Assembly: GCA_041395205.1 (NCBI GenBank)
Contig: JAWLAZ010000005.1
Coordinates: forward strand, 101,528-165,527
From: JAHEFU01 sp041395205
GTDB taxonomy: Bacteria; 4484-113; JAFGCY01
DNA: 64,000 nt
Direction of reading: 5' to 3'
Shown here: one piece after another, positions 35,301-43,561 of the stretch
Numbering within the stretch: position 1 is the first letter of the stretch
Layout: each line of letters begins with the position of its first letter
Notes under the pieces: model-generated
What the model saw: only the letters and a program-made list of their open reading frames with translations
What the model was told of the DNA's origin: nothing
Database searches by the model: none
Translations under genes and position numbers: made by a program

Positions 35301-36957
35301 CGTCGAAGTCCACGTCCAGCGGTTCACGACCCTTCGTCGGAGATGCTACCAGTGACGCGGTTGGTCCGCCCGCTTCATACACAAGGACCTGCAAGGTGGT
35401 CTCCGTGGAGCGGTCCTTGGAATCCGTGACCTTCAGGCGCACGGTGAACAGGCCAGTCTCATTGAAGACGAAGCTGTCCTTGCTGGCGGCTGCGATTTCG
35501 TCATAGACACCGTCGTCGGTCCAGTCAAATGCGTATTCCACAAGGAAGGCGTCCCCACCCGGAGCAATGGACTCACTGGCGTCAAAGCTGACACCAAGTG
35601 GTACTGGTCCATACTGGCGGTTGGCCTTGAGGACCGCGATCGGCGGTCCATCAAGCTGCCCGACATTGAAGTAGTAGAGCTGGGCGGCACTCAGGCCGTC
35701 ATATTCCGCACTCACGCTGAAGGGGCCGGTGTGGTCAACGGCAACCGTCAGCAGGCCGTTTTGGCTGCCGAAGCTGCCGGCAGTATCCGGCGTGATGGCA
35801 AAGCTGCTCAGGGCATCCGTGGTCACATCCACGCCGTCCTTGTCATCGAGCCTGAACTGGACCGTCTGGCCATTGGTTACGATGAATGGGTCCGCAAGCG
35901 AACCGCCACCGGTTGTCGGGGGCAGGGGAATGCTCAGTACCGGCAGGCTGCCATCCGGCGGGCTGACGAAACTGGAGGCGAAGCCCTCATTGCCTGCGCC
36001 GTCCAGCGGACGGACCCAGTAGAAGCCGGGCACGCCAGGATCGGAGACCGTGAAGCTGAAGGCCATCCGGTCCACTGTGGGATTGCCCACGGCGGCACTG
36101 AAGGGCAGGTTGCCAAGCAGGCTGGCCCCCGTGCCGTTGCCGCCCAGCGGATCAGCGGGATAGTCGCTGGCATTGCCGCTGCGGTAGATGTTGAATCCCC
36201 CGCTGCTGCTGCGGCCGAAACCGATGCCTATCGGGGTGATGTCGGAAATGTTGATCTGGCCGTTGCCATCGCCGTCCACGACGCTCTGCGCCGTGCTGTC
36301 ATCAAAGCCACCTGTCTGGGAGTCCCCGAAGTTGACACCCATCGGAGTGAGGTCGGAGATCGTGACGATGCCGTTCTGGTCATAGTCTCCGGTATTGCGA
36401 TAGAACCAGCTCAGTTCACCATTGAGATTGTTGAACTGGGGCGTGCTCTGGCTGCCGGAGTCGGAGGGCGGTTCGCTGACTCCGCGTCCGGGCTCCATCG
36501 GCCTGCGCTCGAAGCGCAGCGTAGCCAGCACACCATCGCCGCTGAAGCCGGGATGCTGCATGGGGTGGATCAGCAGCTGGCCATGCGTCAGCAGGCCAGG
36601 CTGGTCGAGGATCGCCAGTTCAATTACTCCGGCACTGCCCAAAAGCGTGCTGCGCTCAGCACTGATTGGCGTGTAGAGGTTGGGGTTGAATTCAACTTCG
36701 TAGTACACGGCCCGCAGGTCCAGGGCATCGCGGGCTTCCAGTTCCAGCACGACCTGTTCGCCTTCGTCGTGGCGGCGCAGGCTGAAATCCCCCTCGAGTG
36801 CTTCGCCCAGCGCGCTTTCCTCCAGCACATTGAGCGTGAAACGTTCGGGATCGCCGGTGAACGCGAATTGTCCGCCGCCTCCTCCGCCTCCGCCACAGGA
36901 CTGCAGTCCCAGGCAAAGCAGTAACAGTGCCAGAGCACCAGTAACTCTGATTTTCAT
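32368..36957 (-). CDS. Giant PKD-repeat lipoprotein with cohesin-like, dockerin-like and propeller regions
   Basis: 1529 residues from the second ATG (36957, GGAGG 5 nt upstream). The lipobox is LLCLGLQSC followed by eight glycines, a flexible tether. The mature protein starts with a cohesin-like domain (about 30-150), then two dockerin-like calcium motifs (DYDQNGIVTISDLTPMGVNF; DGDGNGQINISDITPIGIGF). A fibronectin-like region precedes eight PKD-type repeats of about 90 residues, each with F-D-A-[ST]-x-S and a W/F-D-F-D/N-G-D core. The C-terminus looks like a propeller. Probably a surface adhesin or scaffold. Having cohesin-like and dockerin-like modules in one chain is unusual. Confidence 0.85.
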   Translation of the reverse strand: MKIRVTGALALLLLCLGLQSCGGGGGGGGQFAFTGDPERFTLNVLEESALGEALEGDFSLRRHDEGEQVVLELEARDALDLRAVYYEVEFNPNLYTPISAERSTLLGSAGVIELAILDQPGLLTHGQLLIHPMQHPGFSGDGVLATLRFERRPMEPGRGVSEPPSDSGSQSTPQFNNLNGELSWFYRNTGDYDQNGIVTISDLTPMGVNFGDSQTGGFDDSTAQSVVDGDGNGQINISDITPIGIGFGRSSSGGFNIYRSGNASDYPADPLGGNGTGASLLGNLPFSAAVGNPTVDRMAFSFTVSDPGVPGFYWVRPLDGAGNEGFASSFVSPPDGSLPVLSIPLPPTTGGGSLADPFIVTNGQTVQFRLDDKDGVDVTTDALSSFAITPDTAGSFGSQNGLLTVAVDHTGPFSVSAEYDGLSAAQLYYFNVGQLDGPPIAVLKANRQYGPVPLGVSFDASESIAPGGDAFLVEYAFDWTDDGVYDEIAAASKDSFVFNETGLFTVRLKVTDSKDRSTETTLQVLVYEAGGPTASLVASPTKGREPLDVDFDAGASKPKADTTITGFEFDFNNDFDFSDASSATGEISRTFFEPGVIPVRVKVSDSQGLYSVAERVITVNANIPPVAAMTISPVADPSWFVPVTLNFDASSSSDEDGDIIGYSFDFDGDGVYDYEGAESLQSFEYTEAGVYNVELKVTDDVLVTNMLVVPVEIFFDSRPIAMLTADVTSGLDPLTVNFDATASVDPEGMITSYEWDFNGDGDFSDLVETTGVVQFDYISPATYHPAVRVNDAEGKSAVATVTITVTANAAPNADVRADKLNGFTPVTINFDGSNSSDSDGTIELYEWDVDGDEDYDDGYGNVDSISILYDDMGGSFTIRLRVTDDKFKSSTDSVTVSITNNEPPVADLQASLLSGFRPLKVDFDATASMDPDGTIASYRWDFDYDGATPDFVLEGAEDQPSFTFDTARIDPYLVLLEVIDNGGKSSQATVSIAVMDNADPVASLSADSSSFDISAPVAIEFNASLSDDLDGDMITADWDFDGDGTYEPGYIGTDPDVPQSYLSWTLPGSYLATVRITDEHGATDYATWPVVVSGGQPAPTVSLSSPCTSGEAPFAVYFDADGSDSNGVIEKYEFDFDGELNGWNWQESGKLDKGSFLYTQTGNYTAWVRATDDDGAVALASLPIVAGDDFDFMVLDAGVASAEWMDAAIVDGRPAVAYASGSSQLRFVIANDAAGSSWQDPQILVSENCSRVRLIELENGRAGIAYYNNIDGMKFLRALDSDNDGWTTPVVIEASVDSKDIDIVRLQDDHPAAAYFVGSNLKFKYCEDVNGDLPTSWPAAAVTVDTTASQPMRMELVFLRPAIAYRNEYARSSDQFGTNWPDNFATGLNGGNDYTLMDIGNQPHILSDQGSFHLISSADEGATWPNDYEIDPVNGPGRYNSGTYLDTLFQVVGSRAISASNFSVPITRQLYFHESTDAAGSLWTVPYGLETLQEQGIRSVMLDVGGQPAVFYRGTHNGNNRVLKMQIRR

Positions 36958-37195
36958 CATGTCCTCCCGTCTGTACCGGGCTGTGTTGTAACTACCATCG
37001 CCGGCCGGTGCGTGAAACAGCGCATCCCCCGACCCGGAGATTGTACTTCAGGTTGGTATAAGGTGCAGAGGGACACTTGGCACGTGATAACTGCATTTCC
37101 CCGGATACCGTGATCGGAAGCGAAGGAGTTGCCTGGGGGATTGTGACCGGCGGTCCAGATTTCCGGGTTAAGATCTGATGCAATGGAGCTGATCC

Positions 37196-37597
37196 GTGAT
37201 GCATCCTGAATCTGAGGCACAGCTGGAGCTGGTGCTTGGACTGTTCGGCCGCAATGCCGAACTGGTTGACTTGCAGGATTCCAGGCAAAAGCCCCTGGAA
37301 GAATTTCTGTCAGACGCCGGGGTGCTAGCAGGGCACTTGGAGGGGCAGGACTGGCTGGGAAGCACCATGCTGGAATTGCCACTGCGCTTCGGCAACCAGG
37401 GCAGTGCCTGGATCCCGGCCGCAGCCGGTCAGGCGCAGGCCAGTCTCAAGCTTGAACTGAATCCCGGATCGCGAACGGACCTGCATTACCTCAATGAGAC
37501 GGACACTTCCACAGCGCATTTCGCTGACAACCGGGCCCGCCGTCTGCGCCGGATTGTCAGACGCGTGCTGCGCGAATTCCGGAATGCGGCTGACTGA
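37196..37597 (+). CDS. Hypothetical protein, 133 aa
   Basis: GTG 37196 follows GGAG at 7 nt; ATG 37199 is the adjacent alternative. The protein is soluble and acidic, with no signal peptide, and ends in a strongly basic stretch (RARRLRRIVRRVLREFRNA) that might bind nucleic acid or membrane. The central part (MLELPLRFGNQGSAWIPAAA) looks beta-rich. Family not recognised. It stands alone, about 120 bp before a strong terminator. Confidence 0.6.
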   Translation: MMHPESEAQLELVLGLFGRNAELVDLQDSRQKPLEEFLSDAGVLAGHLEGQDWLGSTMLELPLRFGNQGSAWIPAAAGQAQASLKLELNPGSRTDLHYLNETDTSTAHFADNRARRLRRIVRRVLREFRNAAD

Positions 37598-37715
37598 CAA
37601 CTCACCCTAAGCCGGCAAATCGGGCCGAAATCAGGGAAATTCAGGACTGATCCCTTGTAGAGCCTGCCCTGATCGGGTATGACTTAACTGCGTTGTGTGC
37701 GCCCATGACACAGCG

Positions 37716-37768
37716 CTACCATCCCCCCCTAACTTGGTAGGGCTCCGAGGTCACTCGGAGCCTTTTTG
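37716..37768 (+). terminator. Strong double-hairpin terminator
   Basis: CTACCA (37716-37721) pairs with TGGTAG (37735-37740). It is directly followed by GGCTCCGAG-GTCA-CTCGGAGCC (37741-37762) and T5, a textbook Rho-independent terminator. The nearest upstream gene ends at 37597, leaving 118 nt of transcribed sequence before the first hairpin. Confidence 0.85.
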
Positions 37769-37826
37769 TTTGGCGGCGCGGGTGGGATCCCTCAAGCAGA
37801 TGCCGTGAATTGCCGATGTATCCGGC

Positions 37827-39311
37827 ATGCGGACTGCTGCCTGCCTGCTGCTACTGACCTGCCTGTGGCTCCCCGGTCTCGCGCATGCGCGCGTTGAGGA
37901 GCGGCGCAGCCTGCCGGATCCACATGAGCTGCCGGCCTCGACCATGCGCTGGCCCCAGCAGTCACCGGTGCTCAGTGGCCTCGAATGGAGCAGCATCGCC
38001 CCTCCGGGAATGCTCCTGATGCCGGTCGAGGACGAGCCCTACATCTACAACCAGGGCAGCTGGTACAAGGGCCTGCCCTATCCCGGGCATGGACTGAGCA
38101 GCATCCAGCTGATTTCGCATGACCCGCCGCTGGGCGCTTTCCAGGCCGTCGCCAGCCTGCGCATGAGCCTCGTCAAGGGGGATGCCAACCCGCTGCGCCT
38201 GAGCTTTGACGACAGCTTCCAGCACATGGCCCGCGCGGCGCAGATTGCCAGCGAGCTGCGCACTGACAACGGCTACAGCGTCACGGAACTGCGCTCCCCG
38301 CTGGGCCTGACCGACCCGCGTGACAAGGAGAACTGCGGGCGGGAGTACCTCGGCTACGTCGCGGAGCTGCCCAGCCCGCTCATGCATCCACGCAGGGAGG
38401 ATCATGCCATGTACAGCAGCCTGCGCGGCGAGCTGCGGGTGCTGCGCATCGTGGATGGTGCGCATTACCTGCTGACGGTGGAGTTCGCGGCACGGGACTA
38501 TCCGTACGCCATCGCGCTGACACACAACATCGCCTGCCTGGTGCTTGAGCAGTTCGCCTACTGCGAACCGGAGATGTGCGTGCCGGCCTATGCCCCGTAT
38601 GAAACGGAGTGGTACTGGCCGGTGGCGGACAGTGCCCTGCTGGGTCAGCTGAATGAAGGAGTGGCGGATCTGGTGGAACAGCCGGACAGCGGCCTGCATC
38701 CTTCACACATGCCGGAGCGGCTGGAGCAGCCGGGGGCCGCGCAAAGCCTGCAGCTCCCGGAAATGCCATCGGCTCCCAGGCAGAGCCTCCCGGAAGGCGA
38801 GGTGCGGATGCGGATCATGCCGGACGGCAGGATGATCGAGGCCCCCGATGAGGACTGGGCGGATCTGCCCTACGAGCCGCGCGGAGGCCGCGCTGCGCCG
38901 CGCAACCCGCTTGATGGCTGGCTGGATGAGCCGGCGTCTCCACCGCAAGCGCCGATCAATCCACTGGAGGGCTGGCTGGATGACATGCCGGAGACGGCCA
39001 GTCCCGTGAATCCACTGGAAGGCTGGCAGGACTCCGGTGGGGAAACACCCACTGAGGAAACGGGCACCGCTGCATCGGCTGAAGGCCGTGCCGTGCCGGA
39101 TGCCAGTGCGGCTGCCCCCGGAACACCGGCCCCACTCCAGCCGCAGCTGCCTCGCCTGTTCGAGGGCTGGGGCAGCCCGCGCAGCAATGCCGCCCTGCCT
39201 GCCACGCCATCCATGCTGGAACCCTTCGCAGGCTGGCTCGGGGATACCCCGGGCAGCATCGCGGCGGAGGTCGCCAGACAGCTGCGGCGCAGGGAAAAGC
39301 GCGGTTACTAG
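37827..39311 (+). CDS. Secreted protein with NPLEGW repeats
   Basis: 494 residues with signal peptide CLLLLTCLWLPGLAHA. Residues 30-300 form a domain without a recognised family, with Cys residues in ENCGREYLGY and AYCEPEMCVPAY. The C-terminal third is low-complexity, Pro/Glu/Ala-rich, and carries a short repeated motif: NPLDGWLDEP, NPLEGWLDDM, NPLEGWQDSG, then the degenerate RLFEGWGSP and LEPFAGWLGD. Such motifs often act as linear docking peptides. The TAG stop shares its CTAG palindrome with the stop of the convergent gene. Confidence 0.7.
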   Translation: MRTAACLLLLTCLWLPGLAHARVEERRSLPDPHELPASTMRWPQQSPVLSGLEWSSIAPPGMLLMPVEDEPYIYNQGSWYKGLPYPGHGLSSIQLISHDPPLGAFQAVASLRMSLVKGDANPLRLSFDDSFQHMARAAQIASELRTDNGYSVTELRSPLGLTDPRDKENCGREYLGYVAELPSPLMHPRREDHAMYSSLRGELRVLRIVDGAHYLLTVEFAARDYPYAIALTHNIACLVLEQFAYCEPEMCVPAYAPYETEWYWPVADSALLGQLNEGVADLVEQPDSGLHPSHMPERLEQPGAAQSLQLPEMPSAPRQSLPEGEVRMRIMPDGRMIEAPDEDWADLPYEPRGGRAAPRNPLDGWLDEPASPPQAPINPLEGWLDDMPETASPVNPLEGWQDSGGETPTEETGTAASAEGRAVPDASAAAPGTPAPLQPQLPRLFEGWGSPRSNAALPATPSMLEPFAGWLGDTPGSIAAEVARQLRRREKRGY

Positions 39312-41491
39312 CCCTGGTCGCCCATGCCGGGAGTTGCAAGGTCGCGTTCCAGCAGCAGCACCTCTCCTGCCGAGATAGCCGCCGGGTCACTGTTGCGCAG
39401 CTGGTAGACGCCGAAGGGCATCGGCTGCAGCACGCTGGCCCCGTTGTCAAGCTGCAGGTTGAGCATCTGCATCCCGCTGTCGACAAGCGCATCCACACCG
39501 CTGCCGAAGCAGCTGACCCACAGCAGGCTGCGTCCGCTCCAGGCCGCGGGCATGCCGATCAGCGCTGACTGCGGCGCAGCCGGTGCCTCGCCGGTGAGCG
39601 TATAGCTGCCGTAGCGCGGTTCGCAGTAGAGCAGCACGTAGTCGTCAACCGGTCCGGCTTCGCGCTGCAGCTTGTCACTGAGCTGCAGCAGCTCTCCGGC
39701 GTTGCCAGCGGTCATGCCGTAATCACAGATGATTCCGCCCGTGGCATCACTGACAGCGAGTCCCAGACCTGCAGTGCTGGTGATTCCGCTGCCGGCATAG
39801 GCTGAAACTCCGAAGATGCGCTGCACCAGCATCCCGAGCATCCGGTCACGCAGCAGGGGACCCTCGTTGCTGTGCGGCAGCACGTACAGCCCGCTGCAGG
39901 GCGGAACAGCCAGGCTCGGCAGTCCCTGGATTGCCAGTTCGAGTGGCTCATCGCGCTCCGCATTGTCCTCACAGAGCTTGAGCAGGATCAGGCTGGCGGC
40001 GGCCGCCTGGCTGCAGCCGAGCGGCATGCTTGCCGGATCCTGGCCGCCCTGCATGCCGGGGTCGGGATCTAGCAGCAGGCTCAGGCCTGTGGCATCGGCA
40101 AAGCCACTGAGCAGTAGATCCGCCGTGGCCGGGCGGCGCAGGCTGAGAGGTATGCGGCCGGCATTGGCACCATCCGTTGGCAACGCAGCAAGCTGTGGAT
40201 CATCACTGAAGAGACTGCTGGCTGCGGGCAGGCTGAAGGGCGAAACCCGTTGCCACTCGCTGATCCCATATTCCGCACACATCGCCAGGCAGTCCGCTGG
40301 CAGGGCACTGCCTCCCGCTCCATCCGGCAGGCTGTGGCCCTTGCGGCTGTCCGTGATGATCCCGCGCGTGTCCCAGAGTCCGGTGCGAAGCTGCAGCACT
40401 TCCTTTAGCTGTCCGAGTGCCTCGCCCTGCATTTCAGGCGAGATCCCTGGTGCATCGAGCAGACTGTGCCATTCCGGTGCGAGCGCAGGCTGGTAGCGGG
40501 CATGGAAGGCCGCCACGTAGTCACTCAGGCGGTCAGCCACCTGCTCGGCGGCCTTGCAGAGGAAGGCATCCTCCATCCGTCCTGCCTGCAGACTGAAGGG
40601 TTCCAGCACCACACTGTCGCGCTGCGGCAGGCCGCTGATCAGGATCGGGGGCGTGAAGGCGTCGAGCGTGCTGTTGTAGATGCCGTAGTCGATTCGCAGC
40701 TGGCGGTTGCCATCCGCGTTGTCAGTTCCGTTTGCAAGCCGCCAGTCGCAATGGTATTCGCGGTCGAGTCGGCGCGGGTGTTCGTCGGAGATCCCGAGCA
40801 GCAGGCCCCGGCTCTGGTCATAGGCTGCCAGCGCAGGCAACATCAGCTCCGCAGGGTAGTCCGCGCCATGCCAGCCGCCATCAGCCTGCGGCTGCTCCAG
40901 TACACCGAAGGGCCCGCTTGCCGACGGAGCAAGCCGGTAGGGCAGCGGTGGACAGTCCAGGGTCCAGGCCGTGTAGTCGCTTCCCAGCGGATACTCCACG
41001 TCCAGTCCGCCGGCTTCATAATTGCGCTTCACCTCGAGATAGCGGTCCTGGACCCAGCGCAGACTGAGCGAAAGGAAGATGTCGTTGTCAAGCTGGTACT
41101 GCAGGCTCATCCCGCCGCTGCCGCTTTCCTGCTGGTTGACCAGCACGGGTGCTGCCTGCTTTTCCGCACTGTCCTGCCAGACCCAGAGTACGAACTCCTC
41201 CGCGCTGGCCTGATTGCGGACGACAATGGCAATGCCGTCATCACGGATGCGCTGACCGAGCTTGTAGTCATTCTGGGCTGTGCCACTGCTGACTGCGGCA
41301 GGGCTGCCTTCCCCGGCGAAGTGTTCCTGCAGGCGCCTGAGCTCTGGCTCGAAACGTCCGAGATCACTCAGCAGCTGCGAGTATTCCGCATAGCTGCCGG
41401 ACTCCGGCTGAGGATTGTCCTGCTGCCTGTCCGCAGGGCATCCCGCCAGCAGCAGGCAGGTACCGAGCGACACGGCTGTCAGTCTGTTCAT
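39308..41491 (-). CDS. Large lipoprotein, possible glycan-active protein
   Basis: 727 residues from ATG 41491, which gives the lipoprotein signal LTAVSLGTCLLLAGC; TACAAT lies 6 nt upstream on the minus strand. The first 300 residues look like beta-sandwich, with a central part reminiscent of glycoside hydrolase barrels (RGLLLGISDEHPRRLDREYH, WHSLLDAPGISPEMQGE) and further beta-rich sequence at the end. I see no secure catalytic motif, so a carbohydrate-active role is a guess from layout. The N-terminal extension in the longer open frame has no ribosome binding site and is rejected. Confidence 0.6.
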   Translation of the reverse strand: MNRLTAVSLGTCLLLAGCPADRQQDNPQPESGSYAEYSQLLSDLGRFEPELRRLQEHFAGEGSPAAVSSGTAQNDYKLGQRIRDDGIAIVVRNQASAEEFVLWVWQDSAEKQAAPVLVNQQESGSGGMSLQYQLDNDIFLSLSLRWVQDRYLEVKRNYEAGGLDVEYPLGSDYTAWTLDCPPLPYRLAPSASGPFGVLEQPQADGGWHGADYPAELMLPALAAYDQSRGLLLGISDEHPRRLDREYHCDWRLANGTDNADGNRQLRIDYGIYNSTLDAFTPPILISGLPQRDSVVLEPFSLQAGRMEDAFLCKAAEQVADRLSDYVAAFHARYQPALAPEWHSLLDAPGISPEMQGEALGQLKEVLQLRTGLWDTRGIITDSRKGHSLPDGAGGSALPADCLAMCAEYGISEWQRVSPFSLPAASSLFSDDPQLAALPTDGANAGRIPLSLRRPATADLLLSGFADATGLSLLLDPDPGMQGGQDPASMPLGCSQAAAASLILLKLCEDNAERDEPLELAIQGLPSLAVPPCSGLYVLPHSNEGPLLRDRMLGMLVQRIFGVSAYAGSGITSTAGLGLAVSDATGGIICDYGMTAGNAGELLQLSDKLQREAGPVDDYVLLYCEPRYGSYTLTGEAPAAPQSALIGMPAAWSGRSLLWVSCFGSGVDALVDSGMQMLNLQLDNGASVLQPMPFGVYQLRNSDPAAISAGEVLLLERDLATPGMGDQG

Positions 41492-41497
41492 GGGCTG

Positions 41498-41529
41498 ATT
41501 GTAGCCCAGCCGCCGGACTGAGCTACAAT
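41498..41529 (+). promoter_or_regulatory. Divergent leaderless promoter pair, symmetrical TACAAT elements
   Basis: TACAAT on the minus strand (41498-41503) lies 6 nt before ATG 41491. TACAAT on the plus strand (41524-41529) lies 6 nt before GTG 41536. With only 20 bp between them, each promoter's -35 region overlaps the other's -10. The two starts are 44 bp apart. Confidence 0.6.
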
Positions 41530-41535
41530 CCAGGC

Positions 41536-42648
41536 GTGGCAAGGATACTGCTGCTGGGCTACTTCGGGGCGGGCAACTTCGGTGATGAGGCCCTGCTGGC
41601 GGACTGGCTGGAACGCCATGGCCGGGATATGCGGGCTCAGACATTCAATATTGACGTGGTGGTGCGTGATGACGTACTGCTGCGTGGCATACCCGGATCA
41701 CGGGCCTTGCTTGAACTGATCAGTGAACGTATCCCACAGCAGGCCGCCCTGAAACTTGATCCCCGTGACTATCAGGCCCTGGTACTGCCCGGCGGCAGTG
41801 TACTGCAGGACAGCACAAGCCTGCGCAGTCTGCTGTACTACCTGTGGTTCATCCGCCGCTTCACCCAGTCCACCTGCAGGGTGATGCTTCTCAATCAGGG
41901 CATCGGCCCGATCAGCTCGTGGCTGGGAAATGTGCTGGCACCGCTCATCCTGCGCCAGGCGGATATGCTGAGCCTCAGGGATGAGCAGAGCCATGAATGG
42001 GCCATGCAGAAACGCATAAGCACAGGCAACTGCCAGGTCCTGCGATCCTGTGACCCGATCCTCTTGCGCCAGCAGCCGCCCCAGCCTGGATTTGACGGAA
42101 GTCTCCTGCCTGCTGCGTACTTCGCATACGTTCCCAGACGCAGCGGTGATCTGCCTGCTCCGGATGACCTCAATACCGAGGCCCAGGCCGCAGCCCTGCT
42201 GATCCGCCATGTACGGGAACAGACGGGCCTCGACTGTCTGCTGCTGCCCTATGCGCCGGAGGATATGGAATTCGCGCAGGAGATCGAGCGGGAATGCGTC
42301 GGCGAAGCCCGGATCGCACCGGGCCTGGATGCGCCGGAACCGGATTTCTGGTCCCTGACACGCTCTGCCCAGCTCGTGATCACCAGCCGCCTGCATGCCC
42401 TGATCGCGGCCGCCGGAGCGCTCGTGCCCTGTCTCGGGATCGCGATTGACCCCAAGATCAACCGGATCGGTACTGAGCTGGGCTTTCCCTGGTGCTTCCC
42501 CGCCACCCAGCACCGCGAGGATACATTCAGCACTTTCCGCGATCTCTGGGAGGAACGGGCGCATGTGCGGACGCATCTGGAGGACAAACTGCAGGAAATG
42601 CGGGAATTACTGGATCGCAGCGACCGGCTCTTCCGTCAGTTAATCTAG
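41536..42648 (+). CDS. csaB: CsaB-like polysaccharide pyruvyl transferase
   Basis: 370 residues. The family N-terminus is LLLGYFGAGNFGDEALLADW; further motifs are LVLPGGSVLQDSTSLRSLLY, LLNQGIGPISSW and LVITSRLHALIAAAGA. CsaB adds pyruvate ketal to secondary cell-wall polysaccharide, creating the ligand for SLH domains of S-layer and other surface proteins. That fits the many surface proteins here, but no SLH domain is seen in the window. GTG start with TACAAT 6 nt upstream. First gene of a run reaching hflX. Confidence 0.85.
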   Translation: MARILLLGYFGAGNFGDEALLADWLERHGRDMRAQTFNIDVVVRDDVLLRGIPGSRALLELISERIPQQAALKLDPRDYQALVLPGGSVLQDSTSLRSLLYYLWFIRRFTQSTCRVMLLNQGIGPISSWLGNVLAPLILRQADMLSLRDEQSHEWAMQKRISTGNCQVLRSCDPILLRQQPPQPGFDGSLLPAAYFAYVPRRSGDLPAPDDLNTEAQAAALLIRHVREQTGLDCLLLPYAPEDMEFAQEIERECVGEARIAPGLDAPEPDFWSLTRSAQLVITSRLHALIAAAGALVPCLGIAIDPKINRIGTELGFPWCFPATQHREDTFSTFRDLWEERAHVRTHLEDKLQEMRELLDRSDRLFRQLI

Positions 42649-42649
42649 G

Positions 42650-43561
42650 ATGAGCATGCGCTTCCTGATCTACTGCCTGCTGGCCCTGATGTTGTGCGAA
42701 TCCGCATCTGCGGCTGAAGCGCGCATCGTCGCACGTTTCGTGCCCGAGGCGGGTCAGATTGCCGATGCCGCGATCCTCGGCCGCGATCACATCGCTCTGC
42801 TGTATCCGGCGGATGGCCGGATTGCCGACTACTCGATGGAAGGCCGGCTGATGCAGCACATCATCCGTGAGGGTGGGGCGGAACTGCAGTTCCAGCCGAC
42901 GGCCTGTACTGAAGGTCCGGACAAGAGCATCTGGGTGTTTGACGAGGCCGCTCACCGGGTCTTCCAGATTGCCCCGGATGGCAACTTCACGCGCAGCATC
43001 AACCTCGCCTATGAATATGCCGACGGCAGTGTGCTGGCCCTGAGCAGGGTCGGTGACATCGATGTCGGCAAGGACGGCCTGCTGTGGGTGCTGCTGCCGG
43101 ACCGGGGCACGATCACGGCCTTCGACCGCGAGGGCAGCATGCGTGACCAGGTCTACCTGCAGAAGCTGCTGCCCTGGCCGGATGCGGTCTATGCCCGCAC
43201 CGCCAATCTGGAGGACGGCTCGATGTTCGTGCTGGACTACCATCAGGGGGCGGTGCTCTACCGGCGGGGCCAGGAAACGGACTTCCACCGCCTGATTCTC
43301 AGCAGGCCGGCAGGCGTTGACAGTGTGCCGGGTGTGCAGGACTTCGCAGTTGACGAAAATGGCAATGTGATGCTGGCCACCTATGGCAACGGCGGAGAGC
43401 TGTACTTCCTGGAGCCCCGTGGCAATGACTATGCCTCCCGGCGTGTGGAGCTCAGGCTGCCGGAGGGTGAACACCGGCTGGCCTGCCGCTACAGCAATGG
43501 CCGCTTCATCGTCTGGCTGCGGGACAGCCAGCTGGTCTATGTGCTGGAGGTCAGCCAGTGA
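42650..43561 (+). CDS. Secreted NHL/propeller-type protein
   Basis: 303 residues with signal peptide FLIYCLLALMLCESASAAEA. About six blades of an NHL-like propeller can be followed, for example GRDHIALLYPADGRIADYS, DKSIWVFDEAAHRVFQI, GLLWVLLPDRGTITAFD and NGNVMLATYGNGGELYFLE. No catalytic residues are evident; such propellers bind proteins or ligands. It starts 1 bp after csaB and its stop overlaps the next gene by GTGA, so these are coupled. Function unknown. Confidence 0.7.
   Translation: MSMRFLIYCLLALMLCESASAAEARIVARFVPEAGQIADAAILGRDHIALLYPADGRIADYSMEGRLMQHIIREGGAELQFQPTACTEGPDKSIWVFDEAAHRVFQIAPDGNFTRSINLAYEYADGSVLALSRVGDIDVGKDGLLWVLLPDRGTITAFDREGSMRDQVYLQKLLPWPDAVYARTANLEDGSMFVLDYHQGAVLYRRGQETDFHRLILSRPAGVDSVPGVQDFAVDENGNVMLATYGNGGELYFLEPRGNDYASRRVELRLPEGEHRLACRYSNGRFIVWLRDSQLVYVLEVSQ

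Noticed and set aside
37598..37768. 4.5S/SRP RNA or 6S RNA
   Set aside because: No SRP loop motif (GGAAGCAGCC-like) and no long 6S-type hairpin with a central bubble.
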